From: Parathielavia appendiculata
Lineage: Eukaryota; Ascomycota; Sordariomycetes; Sordariales; Chaetomiaceae
Direction of reading: 5' to 3'
Assembly: GCF_033297405.1 (NCBI RefSeq)
Contig: NW_026944229.1
Coordinates: forward strand, 436,813 to 500,812
DNA: 64,000 bases
The stretch's first letter is position 1. Each line of letters starts with the position of its first letter. The notes below the pieces were generated by a model. It was not told the origin of the DNA. It saw nothing but the letters and a program-made list of their open reading frames with translations, and did no database searches. Shown in pieces: positions 32,031-43,693 of the stretch. The translations under genes and the position numbers were made by a program.

Positions 32031-35000
32031 TCTGGGTTGTGACTCGATCTTCTCTCGTGTTCCACTGTCCGAATTCTGTCCCAATCCGTGTGTTCGTCGG
32101 TTTGGTAATGCTATCGGTTCTGAGAATCGGCCAAATCGATAACGCCACTTTTGCTTGGGTATGGGCCGAACTGCTTTCGGTCAATTCGGGCAAAGTCTCG
32201 GTGGCAATCGGACTTGAAAGATGAACAAGTACTGCGAGGAATGCTCAGATGACTGTTTTAGGCAAAAGATACGTCCGTCTGCTGTCCAATCCAACAGAGG
32301 AGCACACAGAGTGGTTTTATCTGGACGGCTGTGGGGGGGGCGGAGGGAGCGGTCACAAGAACCGGGGCTGTATCAAGCAGCTCACGATGCTTTGCACCGG
32401 CGAGCCGAAGGCAGGTGGGATGCTTGGCGGGGTTACTCAGGGGTACTCGCACCGTGTGATATCCCGTACCTGAACGAAGCTGAGTGCCGCGTGACCCACC
32501 TGCCTCGTGTTCTCTTTCGCGAACTGGGCGGAAATGAACAATAGAGATGAGCAACAAACACGAACGCAAAAAGGAGATATCTTTGTACGGATCCGTACCC
32601 TTTTAAATTACCTCCATCGACTCCCAATTCTCAGGGCCCGCCGAGGCCGGCTTGTTGCTCGAACGGACCGTGTGGCTAAGTATCTGCACGGATTTGCTAC
32701 ATCTGCCCTTCGACTCTTCCCTTCCTCGCACCCTGCAGGGCAACTGCAGTTACACTCGAACATTGACGGGTAGGGTTTGCTGAGCGTTCAACCAAGCAAA
32801 AACCGGCAGACGCCGCTGACTGACATCATTTCCCTCACTGCGACAACCAAGCTCTATCCGTTGGCAACCTAGCTCGTCGCCGACTGCAGATCAAGCAGCT
32901 GGTTGAACTCTGAAGAGAACTTCAGGTTCTTTCTCTATTTGAGACGGCAGACCTTTCTGAGTTGAACGCGCAGGGCGAACACTGTCAGCGCACTGCTCAC
33001 TTGCAGCACCACGGGCTTTTTTTCCGATCAAGTGACTTACTTGCCCGGCGTGGTGCAAAAACCCTCGCGCCTTACGAAATTGAAACAGGCAATATTAGGG
33101 TGTCGGGTTCTGGATCCGGTGGACACAAACATCCATGGATATCACCGGGCTACCAGTCACTGGCCCGGTATGGTACACGTTGCCTCCCCGCCATCTCCAA
33201 ACACTCCGGCAGGGCTCCGCGATCGCCATCGGTGTAAAAGACCTCGTGGAACAACACAGCATGATTGCCGGTCCAGTGGCTTCGGAGCACCAACCCACTA
33301 TATTTAGCCTTTGAGTCACCAGCCTACAAATCTCGCTTCCTAGTGTTTTGAAGACGGCCCGGTCCGCGGAAGGGCGGTATTGTACTTCCCGAAGATATCC
33401 CCATCAGACGCTTTCATAGTCGACACTAATCACATCCGTATTCCCGTCTTCAACGGCCATGCTCCCGCATTGAGCACCACCCAACCACTCCCGTCATCTG
33501 ATACCCGCAACCCGCAACCCGGCACAGTGTTGCCCAGTCCTGCGCACTTCCTCCGGGGGATTGAGGTCAGTGAGGGCCGCCGCACAGGGACCCCCGCGCT
33601 GCCCGCACTGGCAGGGGGGCGGGGGGGGGGAAGCCCGGGATGATACCCACCCACACCCATGCCGTGCTCACCGCTCCCGCCCGAGCTGCAACCATGTTGA
33701 CACCATCAACACCAAGCTTCGTGACATGGCAGGTCACTTAGAAGACATTGCCCCAAAAGTCAATTCCCAGCTCATTGACAATTAGAGGGCGGGAAGAACA
33801 GCACCCCAGCGCCAGAGTCTGGACACATCCTCTCGGTCGAACTTCAAGGGCTCCGGTACCCAACATCTCTCGTGATATGTTGGATTTCAGTCTCCATCTC
33901 CCCGCATTGGATCAGGGTCACCGCAAACCAATGCATCCTTCCGCCACCAACTGTCCAAACAGCGCTCTTCCTCGGCTGACCGCTCCTCTCGCTCCCCTCC
34001 ACCATCCACTGCAGTCGGCAATGGTCCGATCATAGCGCGTGCGGAGAAGGTCAGCGGCATTCCGCCAGAAGTCGATTGGATGAAACCCTCCGCAGACCGC
34101 TTCCGCTCAGCTGTTGCGCTGCATGCACCAGACATGGAAACTGGTCAACTGGACAATTGCCGGAATGGGGTTTGCGTCGAGTAACCTCATCCATCTGTTC
34201 ATGAGAGCCATCAAAACCACCATAGCTGGTCGAGATCGTCACGCAGGAATCCCCACAACCTGAGCCCACTTACCCCGGATTCTTGGCTCCTTCGGAGTGT
34301 GGGGAAGAATGGAGCTCAGTTCGGACGACGGCGCACAACACAGTGTTTAAATCGTCTGCGCCGTCAGAACGTCTCGATCTCTCGGCGTTCGGTACGTGCC
34401 CTGGTTGTAGGCCCGGTTATCTAGATCGAGTTTCTCTCCCTCGCTCTTGGAGGATGACGTGGGACTACATATGGAAGAGGGTATCGATCGATGCTGGCCC
34501 CAACCTTTGAATTCACATCAGAACCCAGTCACGGTTAAACGGGGTCGGAAACCTTACTTCCTCGAGGCCGGTAAGACCATCAGCACGGGACGGCCCCGGT
34601 AGCTGCCGACGGGACGCCAATGTCTCCTCGAGCTGCTCTCTACGGCGAGTTCCCGTCCGTGTCGGTAGCCAAGTGTAGACCATAGCCCTAGAATAGAGTC
34701 GATTGCTTTCAGATGCAGAGGATGTGCGGCTTAAAAGCCGATAGCTTCGCCTCCTTTCGCACATTAGTAACTTTACACGTTGGGTAGCAGCCCACACAGG
34801 CCGGTGACATTGATGGCAAAGAGCTCTTAGCCGAACTTGAGATTTTTTGAAGTCTCGGCCTGCGAACCTCTGGACTTTGGACTGCTCACCGGCCCTCGGG
34901 CACGGTAGCAGACGCCCAGATGGAAAGCGTTTGCGTTGGTCGTTTCGTTGACCTGCTACTGGTGTACTGAGACTTAAACAAGGTGCCTTGGTGACTGGAC

Positions 35001-38000
35001 TTAGAGATGCTTTGTGGCTTTCAAGAGCAGGGAATGAAGTTGAAAGTACACTCACCAGCCAGAGCCAATCGAGGTATTCTTGACTCAGTTCGCATTCCAG
35101 TGTAACCATATAGCAAAAATAAGATTCCCTAGCCCATCGCGCCCGACGTTTTGTCTTTTCCCAAGGTATGCTGGAGCACATGATTCCAAGTCCCTAATGT
35201 GCTGTAAGAGGAATGTTAGATGACTTGGAGGGCCCCGTCTCGTGACGGGAGAAGCGAACTCCGCCAATCCAATCGACTATCCTCCTCACCGCAGTGACGG
35301 AAAACAGGGAAACGGCCATGGGCATTATATTCAATGATTTTAAGACGCTATCCGCCATCGCGAATGCCACGACGCTCCGCATAACCGCCTAGAGGCTAGG
35401 AGTCGCAACTGCCACAGCATGTACACTCTGTAACACTTACCGCCCCTCGGCCTGGGGCGGTTCCAGCACGGACACAAGGGACGTCAGACGAACATGCGAA
35501 CCAAGCTCGCGCGCTGTCGTGTAAGCTCATCCACAGAACTTGTTCCATGAGACGAAGGGAGCAGCACACGTGGTGCTGCAAGTCCCCGAGATGAAACGAC
35601 ACGGCATAGCATTACAAGGCAGAGTGTGGGACTAAGCCACTATGTTACTTACATTGAGTAGGCTAGAGGGGTGATCTGTGACTGTAGACTCGGTCGAGGC
35701 TATTCGGTATACGGCGATACACCTACGGTACCGGGCGCTATGCCTTCTATACGCATACTAAATGGTCACCCCATCTTCAAGATTCCGGCTCGTAGAAGGT
35801 GTTAAAACTGCTCTAGCTTACCGACTTCAAATTTGGCCGATTCCGTACTCGTCGGGCCATCGGAACAAAGCACCATCTGGCAGCTAGGAAAATAGGCGAT
35901 CTTGAGCCCTCGACGAGTAGACGGGAAAACAATACACACAACAACTCACAGCTTGATGGACGACCACAAATGTCACACCGGCGATGCAGGTACCCGACCT
36001 GAACGCCTTTCGCACGAAGGTGGCTTCATTTTCATCCTTGAGTACCACTGTCTTGCTGCTGTTGACCAAGACTTAGTCTTAGCCTCTACCCCAATTTGTG
36101 GTCGTGATCAGTCAAATACCCCTTGTTTAGGGGCAGTGCAACCTGGGACGGCGGAGGGAAGCAAGGCTGTTGGTTAGTGGGATGCAAGCCGTGTGCCTGT
36201 TGAAGTTGAAAACACGTATCGCAACACGAGGAGGCCTACTTTAGTGAATGAATCTGAGCGTATATCGCGTGCTGAAGCAAAGGGTGGGATGGGCAATCAA
36301 AAAGCGAGGAAGCAATGGCGGCCAAGTGGCCGGCTTTTTCACCCCTCCCGACTTCTGCAGTCCTGATCTTCCAGAGCCTACTGTTTGTTCTAGGCGGGTA
36401 TAACGCTGTCTTGCTCATTTCCTCCGAGCACCCGAAACCGAGGCCGCCCTGACACTGGCGGCAAGGCAAAGCTGCGGTACAATCTAAGCGAGGCTAGGCC
36501 AGGCCACCATGTGGCCGACAACGGCTGGGGCCAGCCCTGTGAGGCGGCCGGATTGGCTGTTGCCGGATGAAACTGTCATCGCCGGAGGGGGCGGATGCCA
36601 GTGGACCCGGCACGAGGCAAGCTCCCGGGTTCGCGTATCGCACCTTATGCAGGGCATGTTTGAGCAGGTGACAACATAGTTCTCGAATAAACAGCATCCG
36701 ATTCGAAATATGAGTTGGTGTGTCAATGAGGCAGAGGTACCTCCGTACGCCGATTGCTCCCTCCAAGGACGGACAGGAGACGTTCCTGGCAGGTCGCGTG
36801 GCCATGGGTGCCGATGACGAGAGCGGCGTTTCCTTCCCGCTCCGGCACAGGCATTCAGATCAGGGAATGCATCGGTCAGACATCAAACCCCCAGCTGATA
36901 TCAGCGACAGGTAATAAGGGGTTGATAATGACGGTACTGCAGGCCGAGCTTGGCATTGCACAAGTTAACGTTATCGAGATTAAGTTATTCGATGGTCGAT
37001 CATGAGGCCGCGATATCCGATAAGAGCCTTCTGAAATGTCCGGCTTGTCAATTTCGAAGAGGCAGTAACCGCGCAGATCTAAGACCTGGGTAGCCGGGTG
37101 GCTTGCATCTCGCTGCCAGCGAAGCTTGATATGGAGAACAGTTAGACACTCCACATCCGTATCGCCACGTCTATTGATTCAGATGGCCGCGCCTCATTGC
37201 AGGGACCAATTTCCTTGGGCATTTGCTGGGTTGAATCTCACAAGATGCGGAAACTGAGAGTTGCAGGGCGTCCAAGTGGTTGGACTGAAAGATACCTTAC
37301 CTTACCATAAATTGCGAGCAGCAAAAAAGGAACAAATGTCAGTAAATTGGGGAGCCGCTCTGCTGTTCATATCGGGGCAAATCTTGGCGCACAAAGAACG
37401 GCCAGATAAGCCAGCTGTGGAAACAAGAAGCCAGACCAAAATCAGATGGTGTCCAGCACGCTTAAATGCCCGAGCGATGCTCCCGATTGCTGTGCTGATG
37501 AAGGTCGGTAGTGTGTGAGGAGGAGAGCATTGGATCCTGCTGCTGGAAGTGGAAGATCTGGCGGCCCCACCGTGCCACCCGTCCAGCCGTCAACAATCCC
37601 TGCACCGGGAAGCAGGCCGCAATTTCCAGGTCACGGTACCTCTGCGATAACGAGGTTACGTGAAATTGAAGAACAAATTAAGTTAACTTCTCCAGGTCAC
37701 CGCGAGGTGTGTCGAGTTCTTCGACGTTGAGTCCGTCTCTTCCGTACTTGGTAGCCACAGGATCTACAGGAGCAGGCCGCCACTGTTTCCGCGCAACCAG
37801 CAGTCGAGCCCAACGTCATCATTGATGAATGAATACGGAGCACGGAGTATCTTTGCTTCTTCCCGAGGATCGCCAGTCCCCAAACGCGCTTGCCGATTCG
37901 GTAGTGCCCGGCCTGGATCTTGATTTTCCCCCGTCGATATCCACAATTTCCAGTTCGGTCAGGGTGCCAGGAGAGCAAGCGGGTCCCGTCCGTGACCTGA

Positions 38001-38137
38001 GCTCTGGACTGTTCTGCTTCCACTTCCAAGCCATGACTGCATAAAGTTGGTGGTCGGAAAGGAGCACCTACTGGTTTGTCCATGCCGACGAAACACCGCC
38101 CATCGCTGGCTCCTTATCGCACGCCGCTCACACCACC
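32031..38137. other. gene-poor region, 6.1 kb
   Basis: The longest stretch without a supported gene. The reading frames present, including 222 codons on the minus strand at 34513-35181, have no recognisable motif, no fungal start context and unconvincing composition. G-rich runs lie at 32333-32340 and 33614-33630 (6 G, C, 10 G). The last kilobase is the promoter of the 1498-aa gene. No transposon ORF, tRNA or rRNA was recognised. Confidence 0.5.
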
Positions 38138-41100
38138 ATGGCGATGAGGTCCAACACCATTGACCAGGCCGACCAGCCCGGAGTCGGAAGCCTCGCGGAG
38201 ACGCCGGACCCCGTTCCGGAATCTGCATCACCACTCTCCCCCATCTCGCCAGTAACCGCGACCACCGTGGCATCGCCTGCCTCTGCTTCCTCACCCCTGC
38301 CATCGCTGGCCCTTGCCGAGCAAGCATTCACCCCGCTGTCCATTGACACCAGCGATTTCTTCTCATCGAAGAAGTCGCCTGCTGCATTCGAGACTGACAG
38401 GTTGCTGAGCACGTCGAGGAGCATCGAGAACATGAGGCGCAACGGAAACCTCAGTCGCAGCAGCAGCAACAGCACAGCCCCGGCTCCATCCGCGAGCTCA
38501 ACCCTCGTCAGGGCCAAGGTCGAGTCGTTTGAGGCTCTGCATGCAGCAACGTCAACGGCAACGCTGGGATACGAGCTGCTCCGGACAAAAAGCGCCAGCC
38601 AGCGTTCTGCGGGCCTTGTGTCGCCTCCACGGACGCTTTCGCCCTCGCCGTCCTTTTCGCGCCCCCCTTCGCCCGCCGGCAAAGCGACCGCCCGCGACGC
38701 ATCTTTGGCATCAGACGACCTTGGCGCTATAGGCGATAAGGATTGCGTTACGACCCAAGTCGAAAACAACACTGTGCCGCAGACCGCTGCTGCAACGCCA
38801 AATCCTGGTCCGTCAGCGCCAGTTTTATATCTCTCCCATGCCCACAATGTTCCTGATTTGTCCCCATCGACGGCTCATCATTCTCCTCCTTCGACTGTGG
38901 TAGCGAACACCACCTTGGTCCGACCTACGCCTTCTGCGACCCAACCGGAACGACGGAGCCGTGCTATCTCCAATCCGACCCGACAGCCGATTCTCCACGC
39001 CTCGTCTAGCGCAAGCCCGTCCCTCAGTCACCCGACCCCCGACCCCAACAAGCTCTCGAAAGCCGGAAACTTCCTCGGCAACATCGCAGCCCTTGAAGCC
39101 ACTGCCGAGCGGCTGTCCATGACGAGCAGCATCGAGGAAGCCATTCGTGAAGAGCACAACGAACTCAAGCGCTCGGAAAGCCGGCGGTCTTCGATCTTGC
39201 GTGTTAGAGCTGCGTCGACGGCGTCGGAGACCGGGTCAGTGCACGGCCAGTCGCAGCTGTCGGTCGCGAGCAGACAAAACTCCATCCTGGGCATCAACAA
39301 CGCGGCACGAACAGGGGGTTACTCGCCTGGTGGCTTTGTCATGAGCCCGCACCACTCCATGTCCGCCGCATCGGGTCGTCTCCGGTCCGGCAGCAAGGCA
39401 AGTTCCACTGGCATGCCGTTGCAAATTTCCGATGATCCTAAAATGCCCGGGTCCCTTGCGGACATCGAGCACGCTCAGGAATTCCGATTCCTTCCGCGCC
39501 ATGGCCCAGGCAAAGCGTCAACCAGAAGTGTTGCCAGCAAGCTGTCGCTCGTCCAGATTGCTGAGCTCGAGGACCCGACTGCATTGACTCAGGCGGTCCT
39601 CGATGAGGCGGACCGCGCTGGTAGTGGGGGGATTCAGGATGATGAAGACGCCATCCGGACGAGTGCCCTCCAGTTCATCGAGGCAGAGTTTGCTGATGCA
39701 ACGCCCCTCGCCCAGCCTGCGCTGGACCACCGATTCCATGACAAGGCGGCAACCCGGCTGCAGCTGCACCAGCCGGATGAGTATGTGCCCTATGGGACTC
39801 ACCATGCCAACCCGGAGAGGCCGACGACATCGGGTTCTGGGATGACTTTTGAACAAGCTCAGGCAGCGTTTGGCGATTTTGACGGCGTGCACTGCGACCC
39901 AGATGCTGGCCACTTCGTGTCTCAGCCGGAACCGGAACGTCATGCAACGCCGCCACAGCCTCACCCTGCCCCAGCCCCGCGGCCGACAACATACATTGAC
40001 CCAGCTACGGGGCAGCAGATGTTTTATTATCCTGCGCCTGTGCCTGCCATGTTGAATCTCCCACCTAAGTTGTCTAAGAAACCTAAGGCTGCAGGCCCCA
40101 GCGCGCGTCGTGCTCAAATCATCAGCACTCTGCCGCCAAAGGCACCCCAGGAGTCCAAGATGTGGCTTCCCGACCCCACCGAGGCTTTGCGTAGCAATAC
40201 TGATGACGCTCCCTTTATGGGTGACTTGCTCGGTAGGGAGGGCCGTGCGAGCATGGACCCAACCCCTCACGCGGTTGGAATGGAAGGGAGACCAGATTAC
40301 CTGGTGCATACCAGACACCCGTCCGAAGCGAGCACGATTCACCCGGCCCCCGAGCAACGCGAAATCCGCCGACCGCAACGTCTGACCGAGGTTGATAACC
40401 GCAAGTCTCGTCCATTACCTGCTGACGGCTTTCCGCCGCAACTTCGTGCAAGCGCTTTCTTCGATCTGCCTTCCGAAGCCCCCAAGATTGAGGTTAAGGA
40501 CGGGTCCGCGATGGACACTCTTGATAGTCTCCTCGACGCGTCCGCTGCGGCACCCGTCAGTGCCTTCACTGACCATGTGTTTGCCGGGAAATTGGGCGCA
40601 GAGGTGTATGGGCCGGAGAAGAAGAAGAAGCCGAAGAGTAAGGCCGCGGCTGCCGCTGTCTCTGCACCAGAAGAGAAGGCGACAAAGCGCAGGACCCTCG
40701 TCAAGAGAAGCTCGAGCGGAAACCTACTTGAACCAAACGTCCCGGACAAACCAAGGCGCAAGACGCTTGTCAAGCGAAATTCGAATGCCAACCTCCTTGA
40801 CCCCAATTCGGAGAAGAAGCGGGCAAGCCGGTTTTCGTTGTTCGGTGCAAAGCGTGCGGACGACGATTCCGATGACGAGGGGGACAGCGATAGAGATGGG
40901 AGTGCCCGGCGCAGCGTGGATGAGGACGCTCGGTCCGGAAGCGGGTCTCCGAATCAGCTGACACCGGATGACGATGAAGAGACAGAGGAAGAAGCCGAGG
41001 AAGAAGAGCCCGTTTACCAGGGGCCGCCTACTACGCTGCTCGCCGAGCTGCAGCTGCGCAAGCAGCAAAACAAGATGCGGACTCGTCCCCTCCAACAGGC

Positions 41101-42634
41101 ATATCCCGACGGCATGCGCAGCACCCTACTCGAGCTCGACGCCGTAGCCGAGGTAGAACGCAAGGCTAGACACGGCAAGCGGGTCACGCTTGCTTGGGAA
41201 GACCCGGCGGCGGTGCCGCGCCAGGAGGAGGAGGAAGACGAAGAGGTTCCGCTCGGCATGCTCTACGCAGCCAAGGCCACCGGGGCCGGTAACCGGTCGA
41301 CCATGGACATCAGCGCGCTGATGAGCGAGGTGCACCGCCCGCTCGGTCTGATGGAGCGCCGCGAGATAGAGGAAAACGAGCCGCTCAGCCGCCGCCGCGA
41401 CAGGCTGCAGGGCAAGGTGGTCGACCAGCTTCCAACCTCGCTGACTGTCTTGCAACAACGCATGAGCCACATGCCGCCTGCACCAGGAGTTGCGCCGGGC
41501 CTGGGACTGCGGTCCCAGTCTCGCCTCACGCTACCGCTTCACGCAGCCGTCGGCAGCTCCCGCGCTGGCTCCATGCTTGGTTCCCGCCCCGGCTCCGCAG
41601 CAGGTAACAACAATAATAACCCCAACAACGCCGAAGACAGCGATTCCGAAGTCGAAGGCGAGACCCTCGCGGCCCGCAAAGCCCGTCTGGCAGCGGAGAA
41701 CCCGCTCCCTCCCCCGCGGCCGGTTAGCGGCGCCTTCTCGGCCGAACTGCTCCGGGAGTTCAAGCCGGACGACGACGAGGAGGCCAAGAACAAGACCGCC
41801 GCCAACAACCCCATGCACGCTCGTAGCACCTCGCGCGATACCAACGCAAGCGGCAAGGTCAGCGGCGCGGTTCCGGACGTGCCCGAGGAGGAAGAAACGC
41901 TTGGCCAGCGACGGCGCAGGCTGCAGCGCGAGCGTGAGGCGCGCGAGCGCGAGATGGCGTTTAGCTCGCTGACCAGCCCTGGTCTAGGGAATACCCTCGG
42001 CCCTGCTCCTGCGGTTGGTGGGATGAATGTCAGCGCGACGATCCGGCCCGTCACTAGTGCATCACGCGGGCCGGTGGGAATGGCGGACGTCCTCAGCCAG
42101 CAGCGCTCATCAACGATGATGGGCATGACCATGACCATGGACCCGCGCGAGCAGGAGCGCTTGAGGCGGGAGGCCGAGGCCACGCGGTACCAGCGGGATA
42201 TGGACATGAAGATGGCGGCCATGAGGCAGCAGATGCCGACTAGTCTTACCGCGCCTGCTGTGGGGCCCCGGACGGGCGGGTACATGGGCGGGCGGTTTAA
42301 TGATGGTGTTGGCGGCCCGGGAGGAGTTTCGTCTGGGTTGGGGTATGGCAACCCTGCGATGTTGGGGGCTGGGTTGAATGCGGGTGTGATGCCGCAACAG
42401 CAAAGGGCGAGTACTTTGCTGGGTGGTGGGTTGCAAGGTGGTATGCCGATTCCGATGGGGATGGAGATGGGGACTTATGGCGGGTCGACGCCGAACTTGG
42501 GGATGTATGGGAATGGAGTTGGAGCGGCGGGAATGGGTGTGAATGCTGCTGGGTATGGGATGCCGGGGGGTGGTGGTGGTGGGCCGGGGCATATGGATAT
42601 GGTGGAGCGGTGGAGGCAGGGGGTTATGCCTTGA
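38138..42634 (+). CDS. large disordered hypothetical protein, 1498 aa
   Basis: One uninterrupted exon with strong coding composition; I do not recognise a named family. The start is the ATG at 38138; a second in-frame ATG follows two codons later. Residues 1-450 are Ser/Pro/Thr-rich, with basic Ser motifs (KRSESRRSSILRVRAAS). A duplicated module, RRTLVKRSSSGNLLEPN and RKTLVKRNSNANLLDPN, sits around residues 851 and 873, each with several potential phosphoserines. An acidic run (DDDEETEEEAEEEEP) follows at about 946. Next is the likely most conserved block, LLAELQLRKQQNKMRTRPLQ. Four related modules of acidic residue + P/T-L + Arg-rich helix then come between about 1030 and 1270 (EENEPLSRRRDRLQ, EGETLAARKARLAAE, EEETLGQRRRRLQRE). 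The tail is Gly/Met-rich. No membrane span. A cytoskeletal, septal or scaffold role is possible but unproven. Confidence 0.8.
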   Translation: MAMRSNTIDQADQPGVGSLAETPDPVPESASPLSPISPVTATTVASPASASSPLPSLALAEQAFTPLSIDTSDFFSSKKSPAAFETDRLLSTSRSIENMRRNGNLSRSSSNSTAPAPSASSTLVRAKVESFEALHAATSTATLGYELLRTKSASQRSAGLVSPPRTLSPSPSFSRPPSPAGKATARDASLASDDLGAIGDKDCVTTQVENNTVPQTAAATPNPGPSAPVLYLSHAHNVPDLSPSTAHHSPPSTVVANTTLVRPTPSATQPERRSRAISNPTRQPILHASSSASPSLSHPTPDPNKLSKAGNFLGNIAALEATAERLSMTSSIEEAIREEHNELKRSESRRSSILRVRAASTASETGSVHGQSQLSVASRQNSILGINNAARTGGYSPGGFVMSPHHSMSAASGRLRSGSKASSTGMPLQISDDPKMPGSLADIEHAQEFRFLPRHGPGKASTRSVASKLSLVQIAELEDPTALTQAVLDEADRAGSGGIQDDEDAIRTSALQFIEAEFADATPLAQPALDHRFHDKAATRLQLHQPDEYVPYGTHHANPERPTTSGSGMTFEQAQAAFGDFDGVHCDPDAGHFVSQPEPERHATPPQPHPAPAPRPTTYIDPATGQQMFYYPAPVPAMLNLPPKLSKKPKAAGPSARRAQIISTLPPKAPQESKMWLPDPTEALRSNTDDAPFMGDLLGREGRASMDPTPHAVGMEGRPDYLVHTRHPSEASTIHPAPEQREIRRPQRLTEVDNRKSRPLPADGFPPQLRASAFFDLPSEAPKIEVKDGSAMDTLDSLLDASAAAPVSAFTDHVFAGKLGAEVYGPEKKKKPKSKAAAAAVSAPEEKATKRRTLVKRSSSGNLLEPNVPDKPRRKTLVKRNSNANLLDPNSEKKRASRFSLFGAKRADDDSDDEGDSDRDGSARRSVDEDARSGSGSPNQLTPDDDEETEEEAEEEEPVYQGPPTTLLAELQLRKQQNKMRTRPLQQAYPDGMRSTLLELDAVAEVERKARHGKRVTLAWEDPAAVPRQEEEEDEEVPLGMLYAAKATGAGNRSTMDISALMSEVHRPLGLMERREIEENEPLSRRRDRLQGKVVDQLPTSLTVLQQRMSHMPPAPGVAPGLGLRSQSRLTLPLHAAVGSSRAGSMLGSRPGSAAGNNNNNPNNAEDSDSEVEGETLAARKARLAAENPLPPPRPVSGAFSAELLREFKPDDDEEAKNKTAANNPMHARSTSRDTNASGKVSGAVPDVPEEEETLGQRRRRLQREREAREREMAFSSLTSPGLGNTLGPAPAVGGMNVSATIRPVTSASRGPVGMADVLSQQRSSTMMGMTMTMDPREQERLRREAEATRYQRDMDMKMAAMRQQMPTSLTAPAVGPRTGGYMGGRFNDGVGGPGGVSSGLGYGNPAMLGAGLNAGVMPQQQRASTLLGGGLQGGMPIPMGMEMGTYGGSTPNLGMYGNGVGAAGMGVNAAGYGMPGGGGGGPGHMDMVERWRQGVMP

Positions 42635-43693
42635 CTTTGGGTCTGATTGATGAGGAGAGTGAGGCGCGTCCGAGCGAATGGGTGGTGAGGGAAGTGTACC
42701 GGTTATTGCGGAGCGGACGGGATAGACTCAACAAGCTTAACTCACGGAGACAAGGCCCGGGTTTGGATGGACAAGTAGGGTGGCTTGAATAGCATTTCTC
42801 TTACTTTACTTGGTATTAGTAGTTGAGGCATAGCATAGCGTTTTGAGGGAGGGCTCTCTTTGTATAATAGACGTGTAGGACGTGAACCGGCTTTCCTCTC
42901 TTCCCGTGAGCCTTTTTAGAGACACCTGCGAGGAACAGTGATAGAGTGATGCGCCAGACAGTACCATATTCACCCCTAACCCTAGCCTCTTTTTTCTCGA
43001 TTTCATCGCCCGTGTCGCACGACAGCGCTTGAGAGGGCGTATCGACTATGTGTTGAGTAATGCAATACGATGCCGTTCAATTGAGCAATGCGATGCGATG
43101 TGCCCGTACAATGCGCCCCGGCGAGGGAGTAGAAAATGAGCTTGGTTAGGGTTTTGTATGAGGGTGGGTGGGGTACTACTGTCTGGCACGTCAATTTATC
43201 ACTGTCCGTCGCGGGTGTCTTTGTTTAAACTTGGTGATGTGAGCCCGACAGTAGCTGTCTGACAGCCAAAAATGTGGGTTAACTTGCATTCAATCGTCTC
43301 GAACGATCGCTCCTGAAATGGCGTCCTGTTATGTAGGTCTCATTTCATCCAGTCTGGCCGCCGGTCATGAAGTGAGGCGGAACTCTTGACAAGAGGGTGG
43401 CAGCTATTCGTTGCACTAAAGTGCTGTTGCTGATGCTCGTACGGTGTCGGGTTAGGGTTGTTAAAAGAGCCGGCATGGCTCGGATGTGTTCCATTGCGGC
43501 AGGCAATTCAGCGCGATTCGGTCGCGTGCTCATCCAACATTCTGCCCTCACTTGAACCGTCATCTCCAACTACAACCAATCCTCAAAACGGCAGCGCCTT
43601 GCTGTGCCGAACCTAGTCTCCATGGCGGCTGAAACACAACGATAGGAAACGTGTAGATAGAATATTCTTATTTTTTCTTACTACTTCAACACA
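42635..43693. other. intergenic between two plus-strand genes
   Basis: 1.06 kb holding the 3' flank of the large ORF and the promoter of the Btn1-like gene. No TATA box near the Btn1 start is convincing. No ORF or repeat is supported. Confidence 0.55.

Noticed and set aside
34513..35181. 222-codon minus-strand frame in the gene-poor region
   Set aside because: No recognisable motif or good start context, and neutral-looking composition; not enough to call a gene.
38128..38847. 239-codon minus-strand frame
   Set aside because: Antisense to the 5' end of the 1498-aa gene; no independent support.
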